From Macrothele yani (taxonomy: Eukaryota > Arthropoda > Arachnida > Araneae > Macrothelidae): a DNA stretch of 64,000 nt. Below, piece after piece: positions 30,658-42,676 of the stretch. The stretch's first letter is position 1. Each line of letters starts with the position of its first letter. The notes under the pieces are model-generated. The model searched no databases and had not been told where the DNA came from. It saw nothing but the letters and a program-made list of their open reading frames with translations. Both the position numbers and the translations under genes were made by a program. The DNA lies in NCBI GenBank assembly GCA_039090855.1, contig CM076999.1, positions 117,737,072 to 117,801,071 of the forward strand, given 5' to 3'.

Positions 30658-31252
30658 TATAACTACATCATATTATGCCATTGCGTGACACACTATTCTA
30701 GAAGAAACTTGGGGACTTTTGTATAGCAGTGGATTAATAATGATCAATTGGAGGGGATTTTGTGTACTTTGGCAGAGTAACAAGAGTTATCTTGTTACAG
30801 ACATATCAAGAACGAACATAATTCTTCTACAGTCAATTATGTATAACGTCAATGGAGAACACACTACCTGATATTATTCAATAATTAGAAACTATTGGAT
30901 CATTCTAATATTTCTTCCTACCTAAGATACGGAAATTACAGTAAATTAAAAACAAAACTTACCTCCCCACTTACCTTTATGTTTATTTAATTGTTGTGTG
31001 TGTGTATATATATTTGTGTAATGTATTAGTGTATTTGTGTAATGTATATCCATTGCGATGTCTGTTACTTTATTAATTTGATCAGCATCAACAAGATGCA
31101 TTCGTTATTTGATGACGATATACACAGACCGATGCCATACCGATATTCATAAAAACATTATTTCGTCAGTCTTTTGAATGATCTAAACCAACGGAATTTT
31201 TTTATTATTGTAATTAAGAAATAACGTCTCTTATTGTTAGGAAAGATAGAAA

Positions 31253-31355
31253 CTTTTATAAATTAGAATATGAAAATACAAAAGCGTTCCGGAGGCCAAG
31301 CGAAGCGCAGGCTGTAGGAAAAGCTTTTGTATTTTCATATTATAATTTATAAAAG
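31253..31355. repeat. Long hairpin with GC-rich loop, right arm (outer)
   Basis: Mirror of 12791-12893. Loop GCGTTCCGGAGGCCAAGCGA. Confidence 0.88.
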
Positions 31356-31419
31356 TCTACATACTAAGGTCTACATTTCCATGTTCTCTAATTAGTTGTT
31401 TTTTTTAACTCTTTCAAAG

Positions 31420-32034
31420 TACTTATTTCTACAATACTAATATTTTTTTGTTCTTATTTTTTTAATTCTTATTCCTAATTATTACAATCTTATCCAATGT
31501 CAAAGTACTTATTTCTACAATACTAATATTTTTTTGTTCTTATTTTTTTAATTCTTATTCCTAATTATTACAATCTTATCCAATGTCAAAGTACTTATTT
31601 CTACAATACTAGTATTTTTTGTTCTTATTTTTTGAATTCTTATTCCTAATTATTACAATCTTATCCAATGTCAAAGTACTTATTTCTACAATACTAGTAT
31701 TTTTTGTTCTTATTCCTAATTATTACAATCTTATCCAATGTCAAAGTACTTATTTCTACAATACTAGTATTTTTTGTTCTTATTCCTAATTATTACAATC
31801 TTATCCAATGTCAAAGTACTTATTTCTACAATACTAGTATTTTTTGTTCTTATTTTTTGAATTCTTATTCCTAATTATTACAATCTTATCCAATGTCAAA
31901 GTACTTATTTCTACAATACTAGTATTTTTTGTTCTTATTCCTAATTATTACAATCTTATCCAATGTCAAAGTATTAATTTCTACAAAATTAGTATTTTAT
32001 TATTAGTAGTAGTATTTTATTATTATTAGTAGTA

Positions 32035-32084
<50 letters not shown>

Positions 32085-32100
32085 GTAGTAGTAGTAGTAT
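31420..32100. repeat. Minisatellite and ATT tract, right arm
   Basis: Mirror of 12,050-12,735. Small length differences from the left copy are visible in the ATT tract and the last unit. Confidence 0.9.
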
Positions 32101-32216
32101 TATTAAATTATTACATATTATTTATTAATAATAATTAGGAGCATTGTAAGTACGTCTGTAGTCTCTGAATTATTATATCATACTGTTACCCGCCCGCCCA
32201 ACCCCAGAAAAATAAC

Positions 32217-32425
32217 TTACTTATATAGCCACCCGAAAAAAAAAATTGAGCTCGTCCACTACAGGAACCAATCCAACCACTACATTACTAAATGGATAGC
32301 CAATCAAATCACAGCTGTGTAAATAAACAACCAATCAAATCACTGCATTCTAAACACGACAACCAATCAGAGCGTCTTAAAAAATGACGTCATTTCCGGA
32401 ATAAAAAAAATCATGACGTCATTTC
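32217..32425 (-). promoter_or_regulatory. Inward-facing CRE/CCAAT/TATA promoter 2, right arm
   Basis: Mirror of 11722-11928: two TGACGTCA sites, CCAATCA boxes and CTTATATAG, read on the minus strand. Confidence 0.62.
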
Positions 32426-32974
32426 CGGAATGAAAAAAAATTATCCATTGGAGGCCATAAAAATTTGTTACATATTGTGTATAACCCTTGTCAGAAGAGT
32501 CACCACAAAATCTAAACAGATATTGTGTATAATCCTTGTCAGAAGAGTCACCACAAAATCTGGATTTAAAAAAGTATAACATTATAAATCCTGAGAAAAC
32601 TCTTCCATTATACTTGGTGGTTTTATTATTTTGATTCGATAAAACCAGTCACATTCAATGACACTATCTTTCAAAATTCTTTGAAATACCACGCATTGGA
32701 AAATATCTTTCAATCACTAAACTAGGGGGGACAAGAAAGTAACGGATAAATATTATTTCGTCAGTCTTTTTAAAAGATCTAAATGTTTTGAGAACCAATT
32801 TGAAGAGAAAAAAAGATTAATTCATGACAAAATAGAGGAAATTATTATACAATTTATAACTCTATGGAACGAAATATATATTATAAAAACTTTTATCAAT
32901 TATAATATGAAACCGTTCCGGAGGCCAATATTTTTGTTTATTCCTAATTATCACAATCTTTTCTAATAACTTAC

Positions 32975-33115
32975 TTTTATATAGGCGATACTACCCAGAA
33001 AAATAATTGAGCTCGTCCAAGAACCAATCCAATCATTAGTAAACAACCAATCAAATCACAGCATTCTGAACACGACAACCAATCAGAGCGTCTTAAAGAA
33101 TGACGTCATTTCCGG
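32975..33115 (-). promoter_or_regulatory. Inward-facing CRE/CCAAT/TATA promoter 1, right arm
   Basis: Mirror of 11031-11170: TGACGTCA at 33101-33108, four CCAAT boxes, TTTTATATAG near 32,975. Confidence 0.62.
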
Positions 33116-33149
33116 AATGAAAAATATATCCATTGGAATGAAATGGCCA

Positions 33150-33480
33150 TCATATTGGGTACATCAGACGGGTTGCCTTCACCAAAATATCTAACATATA
33201 TTGTGTACATCAGACGGGTTACCTTCACCGTAAAATCTGTTACATATTGTGTACATCAGACGGGTTACCTTCACCGTAAAATCTGTTACATATTGTGTAC
33301 ATCAGACGGGTTGCCTACACCGTAACACCTAACTTATATTGTGTACATCAGACCGGCTGCCTTCACCACACATCAGACGGGCTGCCTTCACCACAAATCT
33401 TTCAATATTGTGTACATCAGACGAGCTGCCTTCACCACAAATCTTTCAATATTGTGTAAATAACGGGATCCCTATTAGAC
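33150..33480. repeat. About 50 bp tandem repeats, right arm
   Basis: Mirror of 10,660-11,000 (CATCAGACGGGTTGCCTTCA units), ending about 90 bp before the outer edge of the palindrome. Confidence 0.9.
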
Positions 33481-33577
33481 GGGGTCCTATGTGATTAAAA
33501 GAATTCTAACCAGTTCAGACGAGTTGTCTTCACCTTATTTTTTGTTCGGATATATATTGGAGAGACTGTACGGCACT

Positions 33578-33655
33578 GGACGAGAGACTGCTGATATCCC
33601 ATTGAGTTGCTCATGGTGGTCGTTCAATCCCTAATAATAATAAAAAGAAAATGTA
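33578..33655 (+). mobile_element. Truncated SINE tail at the palindrome edge
   Basis: GGACGAGAGACTGCTGATAT, CCCATTGAGTTGCTCATGG and TGGTCGTT match the 3' part of the SINEs at 34,760-34,826 and 34,975-35,025, ending in an (AAT)n/A-rich tail. The SINE's 5' part is missing exactly where the palindrome begins. Confidence 0.78.
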
Positions 33656-34600
33656 CTGTACTTTTCGTCTGAGGTTGAGTGCAGAAATGTCCTAATGATT
33701 GAACTGATGAATACGTTTTTCATCACAACTTACTGTCTTAGTTTTCTAAATGTCACAGTTTGAAGACCAAAATAACTTGTCAGCTGGATCAGTTCTTTTC
33801 AAAAATGAAAGTTTTGACGGAAAGTCTGCCGGAGCCAAACCAAGGAGGTCAGAATAAGATATCTGGAGATGCCCTAGTTAATGGAGCAGTACTACTTTGT
33901 GTGGAGCCTATAACCGCCAAAGACAGCCGTCAAAGTGTGGGAAAGCTGATGGTTTTCAAAGCTGTTGCAATGCGTTTTGTGTTAGCCGAATTGCCTTCTT
34001 TCGTCGCAAATGTTTCCCATTTCGCATTGTAACTTGCTGCCGATGTGTGAGAAAATGCTGAATTTATAAAATTCTTAATGATTTTGAGGCTCTTTTCAAT
34101 TTTGATTTTAAATTGAAAAACACGAACGTTGGTGCGAATTCTAAACAAATCATAACTCTAAAAATGAAAATTTCACTGGTAAAAGAAGTATAATTCATTC
34201 CGGTTTGATATTAACACGGTTTCTGCGACCAAAATCCACACAATTCCAAAATACACAAGGTCGAAATTACATAGGTATCATGTAAACAATGTCAAATTCC
34301 CAGTTTGCGACTTTATGGCTAAGAGACTTAGGGCATCTCCAGAAGTATTATTCTAACCTCTTGAGCCAAACAAACTGGCCTTGTGTATTTCACATTTCAG
34401 GTGATCTTTTACATTGGAACTCCCATCGCCTGGCACTGAAAATTCAGATAAACGCTGTTCGCGCTTAACTCTATTAACACAGGAATCCATGCCTTTTTTT
34501 TTTTTTTTTTTTTTTTTAATTGAAGGTTAACACTGCGCCAACGGTGAAGATTATCTTTTTCAGAGAAGGGGAGGGGGTTAAACCCTAAAAACTCCTCTCG
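33656..34600. other. Intergenic, no gene supported
   Basis: A 90-codon frame at 33760-34032 shows no recognisable domain, and its neighbourhood is unremarkable. A 21-24 nt poly-T lies near 34,495-34,518. Part could be decayed transposon, but nothing decisive is visible. Confidence 0.5.
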
Positions 34601-34604
34601 GGCT

Positions 34605-35045
34605 ACGGGTCTGGGTTCGAATCCATTGGAGCTGTTCGGGCGGTGCAGTGGTCTACGCGATGGCTTCTGATCATTCGCCCGAAACTGGTCAATCCGGTGA
34701 GGCATGGGTGTTGTGCTTGTCTTACGCCGCTGGCTCTTTCCCTTCCCGGGAACCAGTGGCCCTAACTTATGGACGGGCGACTGCTTATAGCCCATTGAGT
34801 AGCTCATGGTGGTCGTTAAACCTGCTGTGGACCGCCCCGATGGCGCAGTAGTCTAAGCGATGGCCTCTGATCATTCGTCCGAAAGGGGTCCGATCCAAGT
34901 GAAGCATGGATGTTGTGTTTGTTTTACGGAACTGGCTCTCTTCCTTCCCTGGAACCAGTGACTCTAAATTAAGGACGGACGACTGCTTATAGCCGATTGA
35001 GTTGCTCACGGTGGTCGTTAAACCTCGAATAAAAGAAACAAAACA
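34605..35045 (+). mobile_element. tRNA-derived SINEs in tandem
   Basis: Two related copies (about 34,628-34,828 and 34,829-35,045) start with tRNA-like segments: a box A-like TGGCGCAGTAGTCTAAGCG at 34,841 and a B-box-like GGTCCGATCC at 34,887. They share the GACTGCTTATAGCC...TTGAGT...CTCA and GGTGGTCGTTAAACCT tail. A perfect B box GGTTCGAATCC at 34,614-34,624 belongs to a third, truncated copy just upstream. Frames over this region are shadows. Confidence 0.82.
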
Positions 35046-35489
35046 AAAACCTGCAATGAAAAAAAGAAAAGAAAGCGACGTCACTATGATTGGTGTCACT
35101 ACGATCGTCTGCTTCAATGAAATACTTGATGGCACTACTTTACATTACAAACAATGCATATACTCCAGAGTCCGGAATGAAGCTGAATTTTTTTTTTTTT
35201 TTTTTTTGAATGTGAGTCCATATGTAATTTTCAATTTATTACTAAATCTAGTGGTATCTTGCAATAAATATAATTTAACCAATAAGACTACATATTTGTT
35301 GTCTCATTGGTTAATATATATCTATCTGTTGAACATGTAATGATTTTGTTTACTTGTAGAGTTTCACGGAAAACAGCTATCCATATCGATTGCTATTTCT
35401 TATATGTTTTGTTGTTAACTTTTTATATTAATCCCTCTGTGCTCAGTGCTGTGTTATAGTGAGGATAATGATACTGTGACTTATATATA
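35046..35489. other. Intergenic, no gene supported
   Basis: AT-rich with a 20-22 nt poly-T near 35,190. No recognisable feature. Confidence 0.5.
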
Positions 35490-36160
35490 TATGCATGCTT
35501 TTTCTTTCCTTCTGCTTCTCATTCAATTTCACATTGCTCTTAAACTTTCTTCCCCCTTTTCTTCTCTTACCCTTTTCCCCCTTCCAACATAAGAAAAGTG
35601 GTTGGCTTACATAACAGATACCTCTATTTTCCTTTCTTGCACTTTTTCTTATATTTTTGCCTCTTTCACTGTCCCAGATCACTTCCTTTCTCTTGCCTTA
35701 TGCTTTCTTTTCCTTCTCTTTGACTTTCTGTTGTCTTTCTCCCCCCCCCCATTCTTTTCTTGTTTTTCTTCTTTCACTTATCTCCTTTTTTTCCTTTCTC
35801 TTTCCATTTCTTATGATTTCCTTTTCCTCCCCACTAACTTATCTTGTCTCATTCTCTTCCTTTTTCTTGCCTTTTTTCTCCTCCCACTTTCTGTTTCCTC
35901 TTTCTTCATTTTTTCTGTCTTTGTTGTCTCTCATCCATTCTCTCACTTTCTCTCTGTTATGTTTCTTCCTTTTTAATTTTCATCTCTTTCTCCTCTTTCT
36001 TCGTCGCTTTTGTTTTTTTTAGTGTTCCTTTATTTTCTTTGTACTTCTTTGACTTTCTCATATCGTACCTCCCCTCTCTCTGTTTCCTTTTTTCCTTTCT
36101 TTTCTGTCATTTTGTGTTCTGTACCGCTTTCCGTCTTCCTTTATCTTCCAAAAACAGTTT
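35490..36160 (+). repeat. Long pyrimidine-rich tract
   Basis: About 670 bp dominated by C and T on the plus strand, rich in TTTCTTTT, CTCTTT and CCCTTTT runs without an exact period. The Phe/Leu/Ser-only open frames here are composition artefacts. Confidence 0.85.
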
Positions 36161-36650
36161 ATCCTGAGATTGGAGAACAATTTTGATTCACATATGATGA
36201 ATGATGATCTACTTTCCATGTATACTAAATGACAGTACTTCCCGAGAAATGGAATTTGTTCACCAATTTTTGCCTTAAAAAGCCTTTTTTAGAATAAAAA
36301 GTTATTATTTTCTGCCTTTTTTTGTTTTACCAAAAGAATCACAAATTCTATTTTTGTTTATGAACTTTAGATTGTAAGAATTTAATCTGCATTTGAAAAA
36401 GAATGATAGCTGTGCCCATAAAACAAGCTATTTCAAGAAAGAAAGATATTGTCACATTACATTTAAATTTTTTTTTAAAGTCATTATTTCGGCATAAAAA
36501 TATTATGCTCACATGTGTTCCATGCACTCTCACTTCAAAACTTTTGAAAAATATATTGTACTTGTGGTAATGGAATTCCTTTTCCCGATTTCTGGCTGTG
36601 CATGTTGCACCCCCATTCCTTTCCAATTTCCCCCCTCCCTGTGAAATGAA
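36161..36650. other. Intergenic, no gene supported
   Basis: AT-rich sequence between the pyrimidine tract and the pogo-like MITE. Short frames only. Confidence 0.5.
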
Positions 36651-36653
36651 TTA

Positions 36654-36843
36654 CAGTGGAAGCCTGTTATAATGCAGGTATGCGGAGACAAAGAAATAAC
36701 CATGTTATAGAGATGCCAACAGTATATCTGAATCTGAGTATGTATTTTTCTGGGCATGTATTTTGTTTGAGGAGACACGATTGGACCCTGCAAGATATCC
36801 AATTCTGTGGTATGACCAATCGCGTTATATCTGTCTTCCACTG
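36654..36843. mobile_element. 190 bp pogo/Tigger-like MITE
   Basis: Terminal inverted repeats CAGTGGAAGCCTGTTATAA at the left and CGTTATATCTGTCTTCCACTG at the right (imperfect), flanked by TA at 36652-36653 and 36844-36845. The TIR type and TA duplication fit pogo/Tigger elements. No coding capacity. Confidence 0.85.
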
Positions 36844-37132
36844 TATCAGTTAATTTTCATAATATTTCTCTTTGAAGAAATTTGTAATACTTTGTTAAAT
36901 ATCATCAAAACAGATGGCAAAAATAAAATCAATGTGCAGAACAGACAGCAAAAAGAAAACTATGTTTTAACTAATGCTGTAAAGAATAAGGTTAAAAAAT
37001 GTGCATTTTTCTTGAAAATTAGAAATGCCTCATAATCTAACTAAACTTATGAGTGCTTGTTCATCTTTTTCATATTAGGTTACCTTTTTAATATATGACT
37101 ATGCAGTTGATAACGGTGTAAAAATATAAGAG

Positions 37133-38399
37133 GGTTGTACCGAAAGTAATGCAAAAGTGGGCATAACTTTATTTTTAATCGACAGAGTTCGAATTGCACA
37201 TGTTGGTAGAGTAACTCTTTCTTTATGATGAACATAGTCTCCATCACAAGTGATGCATTTGCTCCATCGTTGAACACAACTCTTGAATCCTCTTTGAAAA
37301 AATTCAGGTGTGGACTGTTGTACCTACTTCTTCCCAGCCACTTGCACCTCATCTGTGTCATCAAATCGTTGTTCCCGGAGACTGTCATTCATTGGATTGA
37401 ACAGGTGGAAGTTGGAGGGCACCAGATCTGGGCTGTACAATGGATAGGGGACCACCAACAAGCCTAATTTGCTGATCGCCTCATTTGTTGCCAAAGATCT
37501 GTGTGGTCTCGCTTTGTCATGGTGAATGTGGATACTTTTCAGATTCTTGTTCGGCCTCTTCCTCCTTATGGCTTCTCTAAGCTTCTTGAGTGTCTCAATG
37601 TACCGCTCGCTGGTCATGGTATGGCCATGTTCCAGAAAATCAAGGAGAATGACACCCCTGTCACCCCCGAAACAGTCGCCATGACTTTCTGTGCTGATTG
37701 CTGGCTCTTGAACTTCTTAGGCATTGGTGAAGAGGTGTGACGCCATTCCATGGATTGATTCTTCGTTTCCAGATCGTAAAGATACACCCTTGTTGCATCC
37801 CCTCTCACCAGGTCTGAGAAAAATGTGTCTTCATTGGCTTCAAATGCTTCCAACAGATGAGAGCAGACTTCCACCTTTCTCTCCTTCAAGTTGGGTGTCA
37901 ACTGCCAAGGTACCCAGTTTGCACACATTTTCTGATACCCTAAGTCTTCCACCATCTTATGTATGGCATTGTGACTACAGTCCAGTTGTGCAACAAGCTC
38001 ACAGATTGTGACTCGTGTCTCTGCGTGAATCAATTCATCCATTCGCTGATGATTTGTGTCAATGGTGGCAGATGATGGACTCCCCACTGCGTGGTTTGTC
38101 TTCAATGCGGGTTTCCCCTTCTTTAAAAACTTCATACATCTCTGCACATTGCTCTTGTCAATGGTGTCATCTCCGTAGGCATTCTGTAGCCTTCTCTGGA
38201 TGATGGACAGCCTGCACCCTTCCTTTGTCAAGAACTAAATGGTGGCACATTGCTTCTCCTTGGAATCATTTATTTACCTGCAATGAAGAAGAAAGGGCAC
38301 TATAGTTGAAGAGTTGTTCTACCAACATGTGCAATTTGAACAACTTCTGTCAGTTAATAAAAAAGTTATGTCCACTTTTGCATTACTTTCGGTACAACC
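37133..38399 (-). mobile_element. mariner-like element with frameshifted transposase
   Basis: About 1.27 kb bounded by ~85 bp inverted repeats beginning GGTTGTACCGAAAGTAATGC. The minus strand carries a mariner transposase in two frames. Positions 38231-37614 give the helix-turn-helix DNA-binding half and a WVPWQLT block (family form WVPHxL). Positions 37617-37324 give HDKARPH (family HDNARPH) and YSPDL, the second and third catalytic Asp region of DD34D. One frameshift near 37,670 separates the halves, so it is inactive as read. The right inner end repeats the subterminal TACCAACATGTGCAATTTGAA. A clean TA duplication is not obvious. Confidence 0.92.
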
Positions 38400-39385
38400 A
38401 TCGCAGAATTATAAAATTCATTCTGAAATATTTGATTAATTTTGTGTATTGGTGATGGAGTTATAACTCATTACAACTGAAGATTGTAATACTATACACA
38501 GTAATGTGATTTGAAGGAGAGAACAGTTCAATAGTGAAAACTGCAGAGCCTTTTCAATTCCATAGTGAATTTTATAATTGAAATATAAACAGAAGAAATG
38601 AGTGATTACAAATTGCTGAAAAGTTTGGTTACAGAAAAGAATTAATTAATAAATTAAGGTAATTTTTAAGATAGAAAACTAAAAAAATAAACAGAAAATA
38701 ACACAAATAAAATTTTAAAAGGTTCAACATTTTCTGTTTGTGAAGAGAGTTTTTATACATTTTAAAGAAATTTACATTCCATGGTTTGACATTAGTCAAA
38801 GTGCTCTAATCTAAGATAAATAATATTTAAATGTAAAACAAGTTCTGTAGAAAAATTTGCCCTGCACTGGTAAAAATCAACAATATACGCAAATAAAATG
38901 TACTCAAACAATATGAAACAGAATGAAAAAACAAAACAACAACAGCTAGAAAGATATGAAAACAGCCTTAATACCATTTTGTAAAGAGAATGAAGCGACT
39001 CTAAGCTTGAAAGAAGCAAACATATCAGAATGATTTTGAAAGCAAAATTAATTTGGTAAAATCTGTTGTAACTGAGAAAACAAAATCTTATTATACATGA
39101 TTTCATGGCCTGTTATGCACATTGCATCTAAATTGAACCTAAGCTAATTTTCTGTGTGAAGTACAGGTAACACCATCTCTTAGGCAACACTGAAATTCAT
39201 TAGCATCATGTGTCACATGGATGAGTTTTGCCCTTGTCCATTTAGCAGATTCTGAGATACTAGTCAGTGGCAACACCAGCTGCTCAGAATTGGGGGGGGG
39301 GGGCTAAGCATCACACGGGGGAGGAGTACAAATTTTGAAGTACTTGTCAGAAATTTTGGCAAAAAATTCTATTTATGTAGATTTT
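38400..39385. other. Intergenic, no gene supported
   Basis: AT-rich. A G13 run occurs near 39,291-39,303. No recognisable element. Confidence 0.5.
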
Positions 39386-39389
39386 TCCT

Positions 39390-41560
39390 GATGCTGATGC
39401 TGCTATCCCCAGTAAAAAAGTGTTCTGGTACATTATTATCAATATAAATATTTCATAATATTTATCATAAAGTTATATTTCACACATTTGAATTTTGGTC
39501 ATAACCATGACATTCGGACAAAAGTCAGTATCGCTGCACACCTGTCACTGTGAACAATGAAAAATAGCATCATTTGCTTACCTTACAAAATCCATAGAAA
39601 CTTGATAGGTGTTTAACTCATGTGGTTCAATATCAAAGAGCAGCTCTTAGCTGCAGGTGTTTATAAAAACTGAAGAAATGGACTTAAAATCAGAATAAAA
39701 ATGAAGAATTAAGTTATTAAAAAGTAAACAATTGTTAAAAGTAGGTCTTTGTTGGATTAAAAGATAAATGGAAAAATTCTTAAAGTCAAGAATACAATAT
39801 CAAGCAGATAAATAAAACAGATAAGAAATTATCAAGGTGAAATAGAAGCGATATATCTCGTGTGATTCTATCATAAAGTTCACATACCATTACGTGACTA
39901 CAAGGTTCTTCACAAAGACGCTTTAACGTCTGTAAGTTTTCTGTTTTGCACATTATAAAGTGAGTACAGTCTGCGGCTGTGCACTAAATTATTCAATTCA
40001 GTTAAAAGTCCTAAAAATGTTACTTACCGAAGTGTGTCTTTGGTCCCATATTGTTAGTTTATTGAGAGCCTTTTGGTCAAAAGTTGTATCCTACTTCTAT
40101 GTATATGGTTGTATGTGATGTCCAATTGTTAGAGCTAACTCGATTCCAGCACAATATGCTGTTTGACTTTATATAGAAGAGGGAAAGGTTTTCCAGATAA
40201 CAATTAAAAATTCTTGAATTGAGAGTTACTATTTACATTATTTACATACCTTGTGCAGTATTACATCCCTTTCTTGATTGGCTGCCAATCAAGAAAGGTA
40301 TTGTGCAATATTGTACCCCTTTCTTGATTGGCTGCCAATCAAAGAAGAGATATAATATTGCACAAGATATGTGAATAATGTAAATAGTAAATTCTCTTAA
40401 TTCAAGAATTTTTAATTGTTATCTGGAAAATGTTTCTGTACTCTATATGAAGTCAACACAGCATAGTGTGCCAGAACCAAGTTAGCCCTAATGACTGGAC
40501 ATTACATAAAACCATATAGAAGTAGGATAAACTTTTAACCAAAAGGCTCTCAATAAACTGATGCGGGACCAAAGACACACTTTGGTAAGTAACATTTTTA
40601 ACTGAACTGAATAATTTAGTGCACCGCCGCAGACTGTACCCACTTTAGAACGTGTAGAAAGCTTACAGACATTAAAGCGTCTTTGTGATGAAATAGAAGC
40701 ATAGAAACTCTTGTTCAAAGTCACCATCCTAACACATTTCAACCACCTAGACAGGGTCATTATCAAAGGCAGCAGATATCAAAGCTGTTATCGACTGTAT
40801 GCCAATGTTTTGTTGAAATCCTAGCAAGTCATCCTTGCTAATAGCGTCGAGATTGTTGTTCCACATGTTCCTAGTAGCACCATCTAGCGAGGGTAAGGCT
40901 CTTAATAGTTTTTTAACCTGCATTTTAGATTTCGTACTTTTATTTTTCCGTTCTTTTCTTGTTTGATCACGTGTTTCCATGCATAAGATAACTCCACTGG
41001 TGTACTAGTATTGCAATTAGGTGTTTTTTTTTTTTTGGGGGGGGGGGTCTTTTTGATCATGACTGCCTCTGCTATAAGGATCTGCCTATTGGTACGATGT
41101 GATGTAGTCAATTTGGTATTTGTCCAATCTGGTATGATACTGTATTATTTTCCTTACAGTGCAGAATTAGTGATCTTTTGGCTTTTTGTCCAGTTACTCA
41201 AGTGTTCTTGAAATCTAATTTTTAAGTTTCTTTCTGTGCTGCCTATATATACTGTATTATTATTTTTTGCTGTTTCAGTGGGTAAAATTCGAATTTGGCA
41301 TACACCCGCTTTATTTAGTAAATTGACTTGTGCTCATGAATAATAGCCGGATTAAACACCTATCAAATTTCTACGGACTTCGTAAGGTAAGCAAATGCTA
41401 TTTTTGATTGTTCAGAGTGATAGGTGTGAAGTTATATTGACTTTTGTCTGAATGACAGGATTATGATAAAAATTTAAACTTGTGAAATAGAACTTTCTAA
41501 TAAATATTATGAAATATTTATATCGATAATATTGTTATATTCCCACGTAGTGCTGTTTAG
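39390..41560 (-). mobile_element. Inverted-repeat element with GIY-YIG remnant (possibly Penelope-like)
   Basis: Nested inverted similarity brackets this region. TATAAATATTTCATAATATT and GACAAAAGTCA near 39,440-39,530 match the inverse near 41,430-41,520. The TTGATAGGTGTT block at 39,602 matches 41,350, and 39,900-40,290 matches the inverse of 40,310-40,695, with CTTTCTTGATTGGCTGCCAA at the centre. Between the arms the minus strand (about 41,270-40,900), read across frames, resembles a GIY-YIG nuclease (a YIGSTE-like start, then an arginine/EH stretch), as found at the end of Penelope-like elements. Frames are broken. The assignment to Penelope is tentative. Confidence 0.55.
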
Positions 41561-42185
<625 letters not shown>

Positions 42186-42189
42186 GGAG

Positions 42190-42440
42190 CAGAGAACCAA
42201 GATAAAAGTTTTGTTCTTTATTAGGTGAAACTGCCATAGATACACATGAAATGTTGCAAAAGGCATACAGCAATGTGTATTTGTCATGCTCAATAACATT
42301 TCAATGGTTCAAAAGATTTCAGGAAGGCCGATAATTCTTGCATGATGATGAATGGAGAGGATGGGCCCATCAACTAGTTGAAATGACTACACAATTGAAG
42401 AAGTTCGTCTGTTGGTTGCCCAGGACTGTCACATTTTTTT
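42190..42440 (+). mobile_element. mariner transposase N-terminal fragment
   Basis: Read across frames, the plus strand gives mariner N-terminal signatures: EQRTKIK, THEMLQKAYSNVY, FQWFKRFQEG and a DDEWRG block. Only the DNA-binding half is left, and no matching end is seen. Confidence 0.75.
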
Positions 42441-42676
42441 TTTTTTTTTTAAGAATGCTGAATGCAGTGCTGAATATTAGCAAATCTAAACGATTTTGCA
42501 CTGTGATTTAGGGAAGAAAAATGGTGCACATAAAGTTTCAGTGTACTTCAAAACATTTTAGTTTCTTGTATGTTGAAACACCATTAAATGTTAACATAGC
42601 ACTTATATCATAATATTTGCCCTTTTTAGGTATCAATCACCAGCAAAGTGCGTATATTTACGTGCAATTCATTAAT

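Larger units (their letters stand above)
22684..33569 (-). repeat. Giant palindrome, right arm (about 10.9 kb)
   Basis: Reverse complement of 10574-21276. The inner edge is AGGAAGGGAATTGCC at 22684 and the outer edge is GGAGAGACTGT at 33569, after which similarity to the left flank stops at once. The arm is about 180 bp longer than its partner, mainly from extra minisatellite units at 27,350-29,160. Confidence 0.97.

Noticed and set aside
10574..33569. Bracovirus-like proviral circle or poxvirus-type hairpin terminus as a definite call
   Set aside because: No excision-site motif was recognised for the former. For the latter, the non-palindromic spacer, splice-like sites and transposon fossils do not fit. 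Kept only as general possibilities.
33760..34032. 90-codon frame as a host gene
   Set aside because: No recognisable domain, splice context or promoter; could be chance in mixed-composition DNA.
35602..36167. Phe/Ser/Leu-rich membrane-protein-like frames
   Set aside because: They come from the pyrimidine-rich tract; three overlapping frames are all open for the same compositional reason.
36348..37388. Several 65-103 codon frames around the pogo MITE and mariner end
   Set aside because: They cross element boundaries and show no domain.
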